Shown here: positions 1 to 9,185 of the stretch, one piece after another
How the letters are laid out: each line of letters begins with the position of its first letter
Position numbering within the stretch: position 1 is the stretch's first letter
Assembly: GCF_003259375.1 (NCBI RefSeq)
Contig: NZ_QLLN01000002.1
Coordinates: 434,001-498,000, forward strand
From: Arenibacter echinorum
Lineage (GTDB): Bacteria > Bacteroidota > Bacteroidia > Flavobacteriales > Flavobacteriaceae
Reading direction: 5' to 3'
DNA length: 64,000 nucleotides
The notes under the pieces: model-generated
What the model saw: only the letters and a program-made list of their open reading frames with translations
Told to the model about the DNA's origin: nothing
Database searches by the model: none
Translations under genes and position numbers: made by a program

Positions 1-708
1 CGCACTCCAGGTAAGCATAATCTGATCGGATTGATTGGAAGATGGGAATATCGTTTCTCGAAATGCTCCTTCTACATGTGCTTCCCGGGCCCTTCCCCTA
101 ACCGTAGTGAACAATACCTGACCCTCAAGTTCTTTAGGCAGTTCCGTAATTTTAAGGTCGGACCAGTCATGGTATGTAAAAGCTCCTTTTTTAAACACTT
201 CCAAAGAATATTCCTCAGGATAGCGCTCGCCAATAGTAAGTTCCTCTTTGGATTTCTGCGAGCCTACAGAAATAAAATAGATGACTCCATTCCTGTCAAA
301 CCCTGGGATTCCCAGATTAACCCAACCCGCATCAAAATCCTTTTCCCAAACTTCATACTCATTAACTTCATTCTTTACCCTTTTATCCGTCTTTACAAAA
401 CCGCTTTCCTTAAGCCAAAAAGGTGCTTTATGATCAAGCTGTCTCATTAAAGAAACCGTTACAGGAACATTAACTTTAAAATATTGATAACGTGTAGCCA
501 GTGTAGTTTTCTCGTCATCGGTCAAAAATTTGAGCATAAAAGCATCGTCAATGGAATCATAGTCCGTGGAGTCTACTTTTTCATACAATCTGGTGATTAC
601 ATTATCCATTACCGCTTTTACAGAGGTCTGGTTCTGTTGTTCTTCCTTTTTGGTTTCGGAACAGGAAAAAATTAAAAAGACCGCAGAAAGAACTATATAT
701 CTTCTCAT
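1..708 (-). CDS. Lipoprotein, putative metallophosphoesterase, 5' part only
   Basis: Only the first 236 codons are visible; the gene runs off the left edge. The product opens with a lipoprotein signal (hydrophobic residues 5-14, lipobox ending at Cys16 in LIFSC), so it should be anchored outside the inner membrane. Residues 30-220 are a mixed stretch I cannot assign. The last visible residues (QIMLTWSA) resemble the opening strand of the Ig/FN3-like domain that precedes the catalytic domain of purple-acid-phosphatase-type metallophosphoesterases. The catalytic part lies outside the window, so the enzyme class is an inference, helped by the glycerophosphodiesterase next door. It is the last visible gene of the leftward operon that begins with the sodium symporter. 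Confidence 0.6.
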   Translation of the reverse strand, partial: MRRYIVLSAVFLIFSCSETKKEEQQNQTSVKAVMDNVITRLYEKVDSTDYDSIDDAFMLKFLTDDEKTTLATRYQYFKVNVPVTVSLMRQLDHKAPFWLKESGFVKTDKRVKNEVNEYEVWEKDFDAGWVNLGIPGFDRNGVIYFISVGSQKSKEELTIGERYPEEYSLEVFKKGAFTYHDWSDLKITELPKELEGQVLFTTVRGRAREAHVEGAFRETIFPSSNQSDQIMLTWSA

Positions 709-758
709 TTGATTACTATGCTTTTTTTTCAGTTTTTAAATATTATTATACTTGGTGA

Positions 759-1577
759 CTAATTAGTTTTTGCAAAGGCATCCAACATATCCGCCAAGTG
801 GTCTGTGAGAATAAAATCGACCCCCGCATCCAACAATTCCTTTACGCGACTTACCTCTTCGGAATGAAAATAATTGACCTGAACCCCATTATCCTTCAGC
901 TTTTTTAAATCCGACAACATATTTTCATCGTCCCTGCTACTTCTTAATTGAAGAAATGCAAAGCCATTTTCTATGGTTCCATTTATATATTCAGCTCGAG
1001 TGGTTAAACGTTCCATGTTGCACATCATAATGTTCGGATTTACCTGTCTTACTCCTTTTGCCGTCTCGTTTTCACAGGCTATAACAGCCTGATGGATTCT
1101 GTCCGCTGTAATCACGGCTTCTGCTGTTGCCGCACCCAAACGTTCATCTCCCTTTAAATGGATATTAAGCCAGATATTTTTAGGCATAATGTCCAGCGCC
1201 TCCTTTAAAGTGGGAACCCTTTCTTTCTTAAACTCTTTGGATTTCCATTTGCCCGCGTCAAGTTTTTTAATTTTTCTCAGCGTAAACTCCCCAACTAGCC
1301 CACTTCGGTTAGTGGTCCTATCTACGCTTTTATCGTGCATAATAACCAACTGATTGTCCTTGGTCATTTGAACATCCAACTCTATCATTTGTGCGCCCAG
1401 TCTAATTGCCTCCCTAAAAGCTGCCAAAGTATTCTCCGGATGGGTTTCATTGGCACCCCTATGGGCACAAATGCCCTTTTGGGGCATACTATAATTTTCC
1501 TGGACAACCACGGAATCTTGGGCAAAAACAAGGTTGTTCCAAGTGAAAATAGCAAGAAGGCCTATAAAGAATTTCAT
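759..1577 (-). CDS. Glycerophosphodiester phosphodiesterase, exported
   Basis: A GDPD-family TIM-barrel enzyme of 272 residues that hydrolyses glycerophosphodiesters to an alcohol and glycerol 3-phosphate. The family signature is clear: AHRGANETHPENT (catalytic His39, Glu44 region), then MIELDVQMTKD (metal-binding Glu66 and Asp68) and MHD (second catalytic His81). The C-terminal DFILTD strand is also typical. A Sec signal peptide (MKFFIGLLAIFTW... ending VFAQ) puts it in the periplasm. It lies between the DegT-type enzyme and a partial phosphoesterase gene on the same strand. That suggests the locus handles a phosphodiester-decorated glycan or scavenges phosphate from lipids. Family assignment is firm; substrate is unknown. 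Confidence 0.9.
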   Translation of the reverse strand: MKFFIGLLAIFTWNNLVFAQDSVVVQENYSMPQKGICAHRGANETHPENTLAAFREAIRLGAQMIELDVQMTKDNQLVIMHDKSVDRTTNRSGLVGEFTLRKIKKLDAGKWKSKEFKKERVPTLKEALDIMPKNIWLNIHLKGDERLGAATAEAVITADRIHQAVIACENETAKGVRQVNPNIMMCNMERLTTRAEYINGTIENGFAFLQLRSSRDDENMLSDLKKLKDNGVQVNYFHSEEVSRVKELLDAGVDFILTDHLADMLDAFAKTN

Positions 1578-1742
1578 CTGTTAAAATTTTTTTTAATCGG
1601 TCAGACCTGCCCGACTTCTTCATTCAGGCGAGTGTAATGCGCCATTGAACATCTCGTGAGTATCAAGAATTGTTATGGCTCATTTCATCTGTTCAAAATA
1701 TTACTTTCTAATAGTTGCATCTGAAGGGCAACCAATACTTCC

Positions 1743-3026
1743 TTAGTTCATCAATTCCTCGGCGTGGGTATATATCTTTTTTATGGCCGTGGCCACTAAA
1801 TCCATGTCGGCCTTGGTTCCCATCAGTACCTTATGGTGTACGCAAACAGATTCTTCCTTAAAAATACGTTCACAGACCGGTAGCGAAAATCTTTTTGGAT
1901 CAATGGCTTTCCAATAGGCATCATTTAATTTGTGTCTGGAAGGTTTTGTGTGCGGCACATACAATGAGCAATTATTTAAAGGCTCATAACAAGCATCTAC
2001 GATTATACCCAATTCCGCTTCCAGAGCAGATCTAAACTTCTCTATAGGCAAATTCTTGAACTTGCTTGAATCATAACGAAAAGCAAAATTGAAATAGGCC
2101 TTTTTGGTTTCCCTATCATCTTTTTTTAAAGGTGTCACCCCTTCTATTTCCTTTAGGAGCGTATTTAAATAAGCCCCATTGGCATCTCTATTTTCATTTT
2201 GCTCTGGCAACCTTTTTAAGCCTTCTACCAGTATAGCTGCTTGAAATTCGGTAATCCGATAGTTACCGGACTGTATAAAATTACCGTCATCACCATAATC
2301 CCCTATCCCTTTGTCCGCACCAATAAGCGAATCTCCTTCAGGCCTGCGACCAACATTTCTTAGGGCATCCATTTTCTCGGCTAAATCGGTATCATTTGTA
2401 GTAATAGACCCCCCTTCACCAGCAGTTAAATGTTTTGATAATTGAAAACTGAAACTACCTACATTACCTATACTTCCTGCTTTTTTACCTTTCCATTCCC
2501 CTCCGTGCTTGTGGGCGCAATCCTCAATTACATAAAGATTATGTTTTTTGGCAATGGCCATAATCGCATCCATATCCGCAAAAGCACCGTACAAATGAAC
2601 TGGCATAATAGCCTTTGTTCTAGGAGTTATGGCCTTTTCAATTTCTTTTGGATCTATACACCAGGTATCCTCACAAATATCTACCAATATGGGAGTAGCA
2701 TTTACGTCGATTACGGTGGCAGCAGTAGCTTGCCACGTTAGGCCAGGGACAATAACCTCGTCACCAACGCCTATACCCAAGGCTTCCAGCGCAATTTGCA
2801 TGGTTATGGTACCGTTTACAACACATATAGAATGTTTTACCCCTGTATATTCCGCAAATAGTTTATTGAACTCCATTTCCTTTGGTCCATTATAGGACCA
2901 AACCCCACTATTCAGGACCTCTATCAGAGCAACTTCCTCTTCTTTCCCCCAAACCGGCCATTTAGGCCAAGGATTCTTATTAGTATCACGACTAGGTATG
3001 CCGCCATTTATTGCTAGTTTTTTCAT
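1743..3026 (-). CDS. DegT/DnrJ/EryC1/StrS family PLP-dependent aminotransferase
   Basis: A sugar-aminotransferase-family fold-type I PLP enzyme, 427 residues from the ATG; an in-frame TTG six bases upstream is less likely. Visible landmarks are VNGTITMQIAL (cofactor phosphate loop), IEDCAHKHG (Asp169, pyridine nitrogen) and SFQLSKHLTAGEGG, where Lys198 is the Schiff-base lysine. The lysine indicates a true aminotransferase rather than the His-containing dehydratase branch. Relatives usually make amino sugars; here it sits in a catabolic operon behind GH2 and a BNR protein and has no signal peptide. It may therefore work in reverse on an imported amino sugar or cyclitol. That role is inference. 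Confidence 0.85.
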   Translation of the reverse strand: MKKLAINGGIPSRDTNKNPWPKWPVWGKEEEVALIEVLNSGVWSYNGPKEMEFNKLFAEYTGVKHSICVVNGTITMQIALEALGIGVGDEVIVPGLTWQATAATVIDVNATPILVDICEDTWCIDPKEIEKAITPRTKAIMPVHLYGAFADMDAIMAIAKKHNLYVIEDCAHKHGGEWKGKKAGSIGNVGSFSFQLSKHLTAGEGGSITTNDTDLAEKMDALRNVGRRPEGDSLIGADKGIGDYGDDGNFIQSGNYRITEFQAAILVEGLKRLPEQNENRDANGAYLNTLLKEIEGVTPLKKDDRETKKAYFNFAFRYDSSKFKNLPIEKFRSALEAELGIIVDACYEPLNNCSLYVPHTKPSRHKLNDAYWKAIDPKRFSLPVCERIFKEESVCVHHKVLMGTKADMDLVATAIKKIYTHAEELMN

Positions 3027-3055
3027 TGTCAATGGTTGTTATAAAGTGATTTCGT

Positions 3056-4147
3056 TTATAATTTTTCAGGGTCCAATACTACGTGTTTCACGGTCTTTCT
3101 ATTCCATGTATACACTATATGTATCATTCCGTCAGGGTTTTGAATCAGGGTGGGGTACGAATATTCCTCTCCCTTTTTGTCTGTTGTTGCCGTTAAGGGT
3201 TCCAAATCCAACACTCTCTTCCATGTTTTACCGTCCTGGGATAGGCCTACGCTCAAGGGAACCCTATCCTCGGATTCAATGGTGGTAGGATTATAGATCA
3301 ATACATGCCGACCATCTTTTAGGGTAAGGGCATCAATCCCCGAGTCAGGATTGGGAAGATCCGTAGCAGTCATTTCGCTCCAGCTAAGTCCACCGTCATA
3401 GGACCAGTTTTGCCCTATTGCCCCCTGATAGGTCCTGCTTAATAATTGGATGGTATCGTTGCCGTGATCTAGGATAGCTGGTTGTATGGCCTTAAATGTC
3501 TTTCCATCGTTCAAAGGCGCCGTTTTGGTCCATGTTTTGCCAAAATCCACACTTCTTTCCAAATGAATTTTATGGCCTGCTGTTTCGCTCTCTGTACTAG
3601 AGGGAGAAAGAATATCCCCATTGGATAAGGTAACAGGCCTATTCTTTATTGGACCCAAAATACTGTCTGCCAACTTGATAGGGGCAGACCAACTAAGACC
3701 GTCATCTTCAGAGGTCTTGTACATTCCCCACCAGTATAATGGATCCGGACCAACTTTGTAAAAGAGTATCAAAGGCTTATTTTGAGGTTTAAAAAGAACC
3801 GGATTCCAACTTGGATATCGAATTCCATCTTCCTCCACACCGTTTGCAACCTCTACCGGAGTTGTCCATTTATCCCCAATTTTTCTAGAGACCCAGATAC
3901 CTACGTCATTGTTTTTTTCTTCCGTTCCCCCAAACCAAGAAGCTACCAGTGTACCATTGCTGACATCTATAGTTGGCGCGTGACATTGGGGCGTTAGCCC
4001 TTGGCCAATGGGGTAAATATACTCTTCAAGGCTTATGGCAGGATGCTTTTCCGATGTTTCAGATTCATTTTCCTTCACCTTTTCCTTACAGGACAAGGCC
4101 GATATTAGAAGGGCAATGGCAACTATATATTTTTTACAAATTGGCAT
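3056..4147 (-). CDS. BNR/Asp-box (sialidase-like) six-bladed propeller lipoprotein
   Basis: A 363-residue lipoprotein (start MPICKKYIVAIALL, lipobox SALSC). An upstream in-frame start would place the signal sequence internally and was not used. Four Asp-box type repeats are visible: SEDDGLSWS, SVDFGKTWT, SYDGGLSWS and SQDGKTWK, as in BNR propellers. The N-terminal HAPTIDVSNGTLVASWFGG block is typical of the 'sialidase family' proteins found in Bacteroidota and Planctomycetes utilisation loci. Classical GH33 sialidases need an arginine triad and a Tyr/Glu pair that I could not place with confidence. It may instead be a lyase, a rhamnosidase-type enzyme or a non-sialic exo-glycosidase. It probably acts in the periplasm on fragments from the adjacent GH2 step. 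Confidence 0.75.
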   Translation of the reverse strand: MPICKKYIVAIALLISALSCKEKVKENESETSEKHPAISLEEYIYPIGQGLTPQCHAPTIDVSNGTLVASWFGGTEEKNNDVGIWVSRKIGDKWTTPVEVANGVEEDGIRYPSWNPVLFKPQNKPLILFYKVGPDPLYWWGMYKTSEDDGLSWSAPIKLADSILGPIKNRPVTLSNGDILSPSSTESETAGHKIHLERSVDFGKTWTKTAPLNDGKTFKAIQPAILDHGNDTIQLLSRTYQGAIGQNWSYDGGLSWSEMTATDLPNPDSGIDALTLKDGRHVLIYNPTTIESEDRVPLSVGLSQDGKTWKRVLDLEPLTATTDKKGEEYSYPTLIQNPDGMIHIVYTWNRKTVKHVVLDPEKL

Positions 4148-4204
4148 AGTAACAGTTATTAAAAGGCTGTTTATCAAAACAAGGAAAGGAATTCTGACTT
4201 GGGA

Positions 4205-6778
4205 CTATTCCAAATTCCATCCCTCTACCTTCAATGCGGCCTCGGAAGTTCCTTTAAAATTGGCGCAAACCATGCGTTCTTCCCCTGGAAGTAAGTTTAT
4301 AAAATTATCCTCCCAGAATATGGGCAGTATAAGTTCTCCTGTCTTGATATCCACTACCTTTAGGTTTATCAAAAATGCTATATGATCACTGTTGTTTTTG
4401 AGCTCTACCTTAATATTTTGTTGTTCTCCGTCCTGCTCAAAATAATGTGTTTGCTCCAACCGGGTTTTGGCTAGCCCGTTCAACTGGGTAAAGTCTGCAT
4501 ATACCTTACTGGGGGTGTGAAACGCAAATGGCCCCAAATCGGCCTCATAGTCAAGAACCTCTTCTTTGGTAGATAGCCAGTAAAAATTATTGCTGATCTC
4601 TACGCCCATTTTATCCAACAAACGAAGATCTACAAAATAGGTAGTGCTAAGCCCTTTCAGTTCCCCCAATGCGTAAATAGATTTTGATGAATCTGGATCC
4701 AGTGTAAATTCAACCTTATCCTCGAACAAAATTTCCGACCCTATGGAATATACTCTAATATGGGCAGTTAAATTCTCTATCTTCTCTAAACGGTCATTTA
4801 TGGCATAAATGTGTTTATCTCCATAATTATATATCAGGCTTAAAGGCAAACACGCTTTTTGTGTAGCATATAATGCCGCTGTAGGATTTAAGTAATAATC
4901 ATACAATTGCCAGTACATCTTAGGCCAGGCCGCATTCAACATCCATTGGACAATGCCCGTGGATTTCTTTTTATTGACCTGAAAAGCTTCGAACATAGGC
5001 CGCATAAGCTCATAGTTCATGGCCTGGGCCTTTTTATCGAACTCCTCCAAAGAACTTGGAGCCCCATATTTTTCCTTTATAGCCTTGGTAAACCTACTTA
5101 TATCTGCAAATTCATACCGGCCACAGTGATAGTTCCATGATTCTCCAATGGGCCATAATTGCTCCTCGGGAATCATCTTTTTTAAACTTTCCAATTGAGG
5201 TACTTGGGCACCAGGACCTGTTTCCGTATTAAACCCATAGGCACCACCAAATTTGGTGTCCGTAAACCAATATACCGGTGCAGTATAGGCATAGGGACCC
5301 AACATTTTTACTCCGGACGAACCACTGATCTCGCTTATAACATCCTCACTTCCAATAACATGTTGGTCACTCCCCACTCCACCTGTGGAATTTAAATAAG
5401 GCCTTGTGGGATCATATTTGGCGAAGGTGTCTATATATTTTTGTTCCAATTCCGTAATCGGTACCTTGTCACTGGCAACGGTCCAAACAAAGATACTGGG
5501 ATGGTTGCGCAGCCATATCACCTGATCCTCCCAGGCTTGGGCAACATGGGATATATGCTCTGGCTTATATACGCCTCCAAAACGCTCATTGACCGGCACT
5601 CCCATATGGATCTCATGTTCCCAATGACAGCTCCAACCTACCATTAACAGTATACCATGTTCATCGCAGAGGTCGTACAATTTGTGGTCCTTGCCCCAGA
5701 ATCCTTCCAAACGAATACAATTCAGATTCATTTGCTTTACGTACTTCACTTGGGCCTCAATACTTTCATCGGTATCCATCAAGAGCATATCATCGGTCCA
5801 CCCGCCACCTTTGATCAATACCTTTTGTCCATTTACTTTATATCCACGGTGAATATCATTTAACCAATAATCCTGTATATCGCGAATTCCAAATCTCAAC
5901 TGGGTAGAATCCAAAACCTCTTCCTTGGCAACAAATTTTATATCAAGATCATAGAGATCGGGATTCCCCAAGTTAATTGGCCACCAAAGTTTTGGTTCCT
6001 TAAAATTAAGTCCAACAAACTCCTTACTGTCAAAGGTAATCAGCTCTTTATTATTTGGAGCTAAGCTTATGTTTTTCCTGAATACTATATCCCCTATAGT
6101 CCCTACTAAATCTCCAGATATTACTGTATTGGAATAGTTGGTCAGTTCTGCTGAAACAGTAAGATCAGCCTCTTTCAAGGTTTCAAGATTTACCTTGGTC
6201 TGTACAAAGGGTTTTTCAATTTGTACCCCGCCATGTAGGTGCAAGGTAACAGGTCTAAAAACACCCATATCCCCATCTGGTGGGGCGGGATTCCAATCTA
6301 CAAATCCTATACTAAAATCTCCGGGTTGGGGTGGAATTACCTCAATGGCCAAAATATTTGATCCACTTTTAATATATGTACTTATATCAAAAGAGGTAAT
6401 GCGAAATGCCCCGTCTATAGAGATGGAATCGGCTATGAGCTGTCCATTTAACCAAACATTGGCCTTATAGTTGATTCCATCAAATTTTAGGCTGGCAAAC
6501 TCCTTGGATTGCTCCTTTGTAAGTTCAAAACTCGTAGTGTACCACCAGGATACCTTAAATAGTTCTGTTGGGATGATCTTTAAATTCTCCCCAAAATAGG
6601 GGTCTTCGTAAACCTTGTTGGCCACCAAAGTGCTCAAAACCGTTGAAGGAACAACGGCCGGAAACCAATTTTCCGAAATTGTGGACCTGGTAGAGATTTC
6701 ACTCCCCTTTTCCGAAATTTTACTTGAACTCTGGATTCTCCAATTATCCGATAACTTTATTTGGAAGGACTTGTGCAT
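4205..6778 (-). CDS. Glycoside hydrolase family 2, exo-beta-D-glucosaminidase-like
   Basis: An 857-residue GH2 enzyme with the family order: jelly-roll sugar-binding domain (about 1-180), Ig-like domain (185-300), TIM barrel (305-600), then C-terminal Ig-like domains. NHPSIFVWTVASDKVP and GFNTETGPG match the acid/base Asp (437) and nucleophile Glu (519) arrangement of CsxA-type exo-beta-D-glucosaminidases and mannosidase-like GH2 members. Ordinary beta-galactosidases carry NE instead. I see no signal peptide at the chosen ATG, so it may be cytoplasmic and act on imported disaccharides, which fits the symporter upstream. Substrate preference for glucosamine is inferred from the SD motif. It starts 13 bases after the stop of the small membrane gene, so the operon is tight. 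Confidence 0.85.
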   Translation of the reverse strand: MHKSFQIKLSDNWRIQSSSKISEKGSEISTRSTISENWFPAVVPSTVLSTLVANKVYEDPYFGENLKIIPTELFKVSWWYTTSFELTKEQSKEFASLKFDGINYKANVWLNGQLIADSISIDGAFRITSFDISTYIKSGSNILAIEVIPPQPGDFSIGFVDWNPAPPDGDMGVFRPVTLHLHGGVQIEKPFVQTKVNLETLKEADLTVSAELTNYSNTVISGDLVGTIGDIVFRKNISLAPNNKELITFDSKEFVGLNFKEPKLWWPINLGNPDLYDLDIKFVAKEEVLDSTQLRFGIRDIQDYWLNDIHRGYKVNGQKVLIKGGGWTDDMLLMDTDESIEAQVKYVKQMNLNCIRLEGFWGKDHKLYDLCDEHGILLMVGWSCHWEHEIHMGVPVNERFGGVYKPEHISHVAQAWEDQVIWLRNHPSIFVWTVASDKVPITELEQKYIDTFAKYDPTRPYLNSTGGVGSDQHVIGSEDVISEISGSSGVKMLGPYAYTAPVYWFTDTKFGGAYGFNTETGPGAQVPQLESLKKMIPEEQLWPIGESWNYHCGRYEFADISRFTKAIKEKYGAPSSLEEFDKKAQAMNYELMRPMFEAFQVNKKKSTGIVQWMLNAAWPKMYWQLYDYYLNPTAALYATQKACLPLSLIYNYGDKHIYAINDRLEKIENLTAHIRVYSIGSEILFEDKVEFTLDPDSSKSIYALGELKGLSTTYFVDLRLLDKMGVEISNNFYWLSTKEEVLDYEADLGPFAFHTPSKVYADFTQLNGLAKTRLEQTHYFEQDGEQQNIKVELKNNSDHIAFLINLKVVDIKTGELILPIFWEDNFINLLPGEERMVCANFKGTSEAALKVEGWNLE

Positions 6779-6791
6779 TCTATATGTTTTA

Positions 6792-7022
6792 TTATTCCTT
6801 CTTGGATTTTAATTTCTTTATGGTACTTTTTGCCTTCCACATCATTCCGCCACCAATAGATATTAGTATTAAACCAGCAGCCATATCGGTCATATGTTCT
6901 ACAAAAGTTTCTGTATAGATCATTGCAAAAAGTACAATAACCCCAAAAGCCATAATGAAAAACCCAAGAGCATTGTTAATTTGAGCGGCCTTTAAACCCG
7001 CATTTATTTCATTTGTCTCCAT
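6792..7022 (-). CDS. Small two-helix membrane protein, symporter-associated
   Basis: A 76-residue protein with two predicted transmembrane segments (about 19-37 and 47-64) and a lysine-rich C-terminus (STIKKLKSKKE) that would sit in the cytoplasm. I recognise no named family. It is the third gene of the leftward operon, after the SSS symporter and another two-helix protein, with short spacers of 13 and 17 bases on either side. The tight setting suggests an accessory subunit or stability factor for the symporter, but nothing in the sequence proves this. Confidence 0.7.
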   Translation of the reverse strand: METNEINAGLKAAQINNALGFFIMAFGVIVLFAMIYTETFVEHMTDMAAGLILISIGGGMMWKAKSTIKKLKSKKE

Positions 7023-7039
7023 ATTTTTTTATTAAGGGG

Positions 7040-7255
7040 TTAAAAATGATTATAGATCGATGCCAAAATACTAAGTACGGCAATAGACCATAGTTTTAAA
7101 TTGTTCCACCAGTGCCGATCCTCCTTGGCAATGCCCTGGTAAACATACTCCGTGGGCAACAATAGCACTAAAAAACCTATTAGTGCATACAAAGAAAGAA
7201 ATATCATTTTTGCAGTTTCTTGCGAAACACCGGAAAGCCAGTCAAAATTGAACAT
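7040..7255 (-). CDS. Small two-helix membrane protein, symporter-associated
   Basis: A 71-residue protein with hydrophobic segments at about 15-34 and 52-66, separated by a charged, Trp-containing loop (GIAKEDRHWWNNLKLW). The start codon follows the symporter stop after one base, implying translational coupling. No family is recognised. The second small protein downstream has the same two-helix layout but no obvious sequence similarity. A role as a small subunit of the transporter is inferred from position only. Confidence 0.72.
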   Translation of the reverse strand: MFNFDWLSGVSQETAKMIFLSLYALIGFLVLLLPTEYVYQGIAKEDRHWWNNLKLWSIAVLSILASIYNHF

Positions 7256-7256
7256 A

Positions 7257-8765
7257 TTACAGTTTTTTATTTTCCACTAAAATTTTTGAACTAAACACCA
7301 AGCCTTTAAGTTGTTCTTCGGTATGCTTCTTGGTAAGCAGACTTACAACGACATTAATTATAAACCCTAATAGGAAAGACCACCAGGAAATATAGAGAAA
7401 AGGATCTTCTATGGTGAAGAATTGCTCCTTAAATACATTTAGGTAAACAGCAAATCCAATACCTATTACCAATGCCGAAAGTCCTCCCCATTCCGTAGTT
7501 CGTTTCCAGAAGATACCCAAAAGGAGAATGGCGAATATTGGTCCTTGGAAATAGGACATAAAGGTTTGTATGGCCACATAAATCCCAGGGAAATCGCTGC
7601 TAATAGGTGAGGTAGCAACTCCTATAAGCAACAGTACCAAGGTAGTGATCTGTCCAACCTTTAAATAGTGTTTATCATCCGCCCCTTTTTTAATGAACGG
7701 TTCGTAGATATCCTTTGTAAATAAAGTGGCCGTTGAATTCAACAACGAATCCACACTGGACATAAGCCCCGCAAAAAATGCGGCGAACATAAGTCCAACC
7801 AAACCAGGAGGCAGAATGGATTTGATCATCATTGGAAGTGCCTGATCCCCATCTGCCAAACCGGGATGAACCACGACGGCCATAAGCCCAGGAAACAAAA
7901 CCAAAATAGGGATAAACATTTTAAGGGCAGATCCAAAAATCATACTTGCCTTGGCGTGCCATTCGTTCTTGGCGGTAAGGCAGCGCTGCACAATAGATTG
8001 GTTACCTATCATATAAGCATTGGCCATAACAAAGGTTAGACCGAATAAAATTCCCGTCCAGGGAAAGGGCGATTTCGTATCCTGTGGTTGAATGATGTCG
8101 AAGTGGTTTCTATACTCAGGTCCCATTGTTGCAATTTTATCTACCATATTATCCCAACCTCCAACTTCGTAAAGACTTAGAAAAACCAAGGCGAAACCAC
8201 CAATGAACATTATTACAAATTGCACAACATCGGTCATTATTACAGCAGTAATACCCCCAAAATAGGTATATAGACCAACAACACCCGCAGTGGCAACAAT
8301 TGAAATCCAGATGGGCCACCCCATAAGAACATTTAATAGAACTGCACTGGCCCAAAAAAGAACCCCCAAATCCAAGGCAAAAAACAGGATCCAGGTAACC
8401 GAAGCAATGGTCCTTACCTTTTGGTTATACCTTCTTCCAAGGTATTCCGGTATAGTGTACATACCCCCGCGCCAGAAATAAGGAATAAAAATAAATGCCG
8501 CCAACAACATAGCCGGAACGGAACCTACCCAATCAAAGTTACCGACAGAAATACCATATCTATAAGCTTGACCGGAGACACCCACAAAATCCAATGCCCC
8601 AATGTCCGATACAACGATCGACATACCAATGGCCCAGAAAGGTAGACTTTTGCCTCCAAGAAAATAGTCTTCGGAACTATTGACAAATTTTTTGAAATAT
8701 AGCCCCAATAATAACATTCCTATTATATAAGCTATTACTATAAAATAATCTATACCTGCTAACAT
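7257..8765 (-). CDS. Sodium/solute symporter (SSS family)
   Basis: A 502-residue polytopic membrane protein of the SSS/SLC5 family, which couples sodium entry to uptake of sugars, sugar acids, amino acids or similar solutes. The N-terminal MLLLGLYFKKFVNSSEDYFLGGKSLPFWAIGMSI is the standard SSS opening, followed by a DIGALDFVGVSGQAYRYG region and a Ser-rich SSVDSLLNSTATLFTKDIY segment contributing to the sodium site. About 13-14 helices can be traced. It is the first gene of the leftward operon, divergent from susC, and probably imports the monomer or small oligomer released in the periplasm. The symporter then feeds the cytoplasmic-looking GH2 and DegT enzymes. Confidence 0.92.
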   Translation of the reverse strand: MLAGIDYFIVIAYIIGMLLLGLYFKKFVNSSEDYFLGGKSLPFWAIGMSIVVSDIGALDFVGVSGQAYRYGISVGNFDWVGSVPAMLLAAFIFIPYFWRGGMYTIPEYLGRRYNQKVRTIASVTWILFFALDLGVLFWASAVLLNVLMGWPIWISIVATAGVVGLYTYFGGITAVIMTDVVQFVIMFIGGFALVFLSLYEVGGWDNMVDKIATMGPEYRNHFDIIQPQDTKSPFPWTGILFGLTFVMANAYMIGNQSIVQRCLTAKNEWHAKASMIFGSALKMFIPILVLFPGLMAVVVHPGLADGDQALPMMIKSILPPGLVGLMFAAFFAGLMSSVDSLLNSTATLFTKDIYEPFIKKGADDKHYLKVGQITTLVLLLIGVATSPISSDFPGIYVAIQTFMSYFQGPIFAILLLGIFWKRTTEWGGLSALVIGIGFAVYLNVFKEQFFTIEDPFLYISWWSFLLGFIINVVVSLLTKKHTEEQLKGLVFSSKILVENKKL

Positions 8766-8956
8766 TGTTTGGCATTTTGGTTAATTACCTACAAATTAAA
8801 TCCAAATAGAGGTGATTGAATAAGTAAATCTTATTGCATTTGCATGATATATTGACATAAGACCTAGTTTTTTGACTTATTTCTTGATAATTAAGTTAAA
8901 ATTGTAGCAGTTTCAGCATTTGATGAAACACCACTCCATTAATTATGTCATGATCT

Positions 8957-8974
8957 ACCTATGGTAATATAGGT
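8957..8974. promoter_or_regulatory. Inverted repeat ACCTAT-N6-ATAGGT, possible operator
   Basis: A perfect 6+6 bp inverted repeat with a 6-base spacer in the divergent promoter region. The octamer ACCTATGG at its left edge appears again in inverse orientation close to the susC promoter. A regulator site is plausible but short AT-rich repeats arise by chance. Confidence 0.3.
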
Positions 8975-9156
8975 CATAACCCTACTCATTAAAACCATAT
9001 AAACGGTCCCATATTTTCATGTGTTAAAGTTGTGTTATATACGTTTAAGAAACATTCTTGCCAAAAATCAAACATATCTTAACCTAAAATTTTCCATTTC
9101 TTAATATTAACCCTTATAGAGGTAAAATTCCATAGGTATCTAATAAAATACTATGC

Positions 9157-9185
9157 TTTTTGTCGATTATTTTACAATAGTTTTG
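9157..9185 (+). promoter_or_regulatory. Candidate susC promoter (TTTTTG ... TAGTTTTG)
   Basis: TAGTTTTG at 9178-9185 matches the Bacteroidota -7 box TAnnTTTG exactly, and TTTTTG at 9157-9162 could be the upstream box. The spacer is 15 bases, slightly shorter than the usual range for the phylum, so the upstream box is less certain. Transcription would begin near 9192. That makes the ATG at 9194 unlikely and supports the start at 9221. Confidence 0.5.

Noticed and set aside
3056..4147. Calling the BNR lipoprotein a true sialidase
   Set aside because: Asp-box repeats are clear but the arginine triad could not be placed; the fold serves many substrates.
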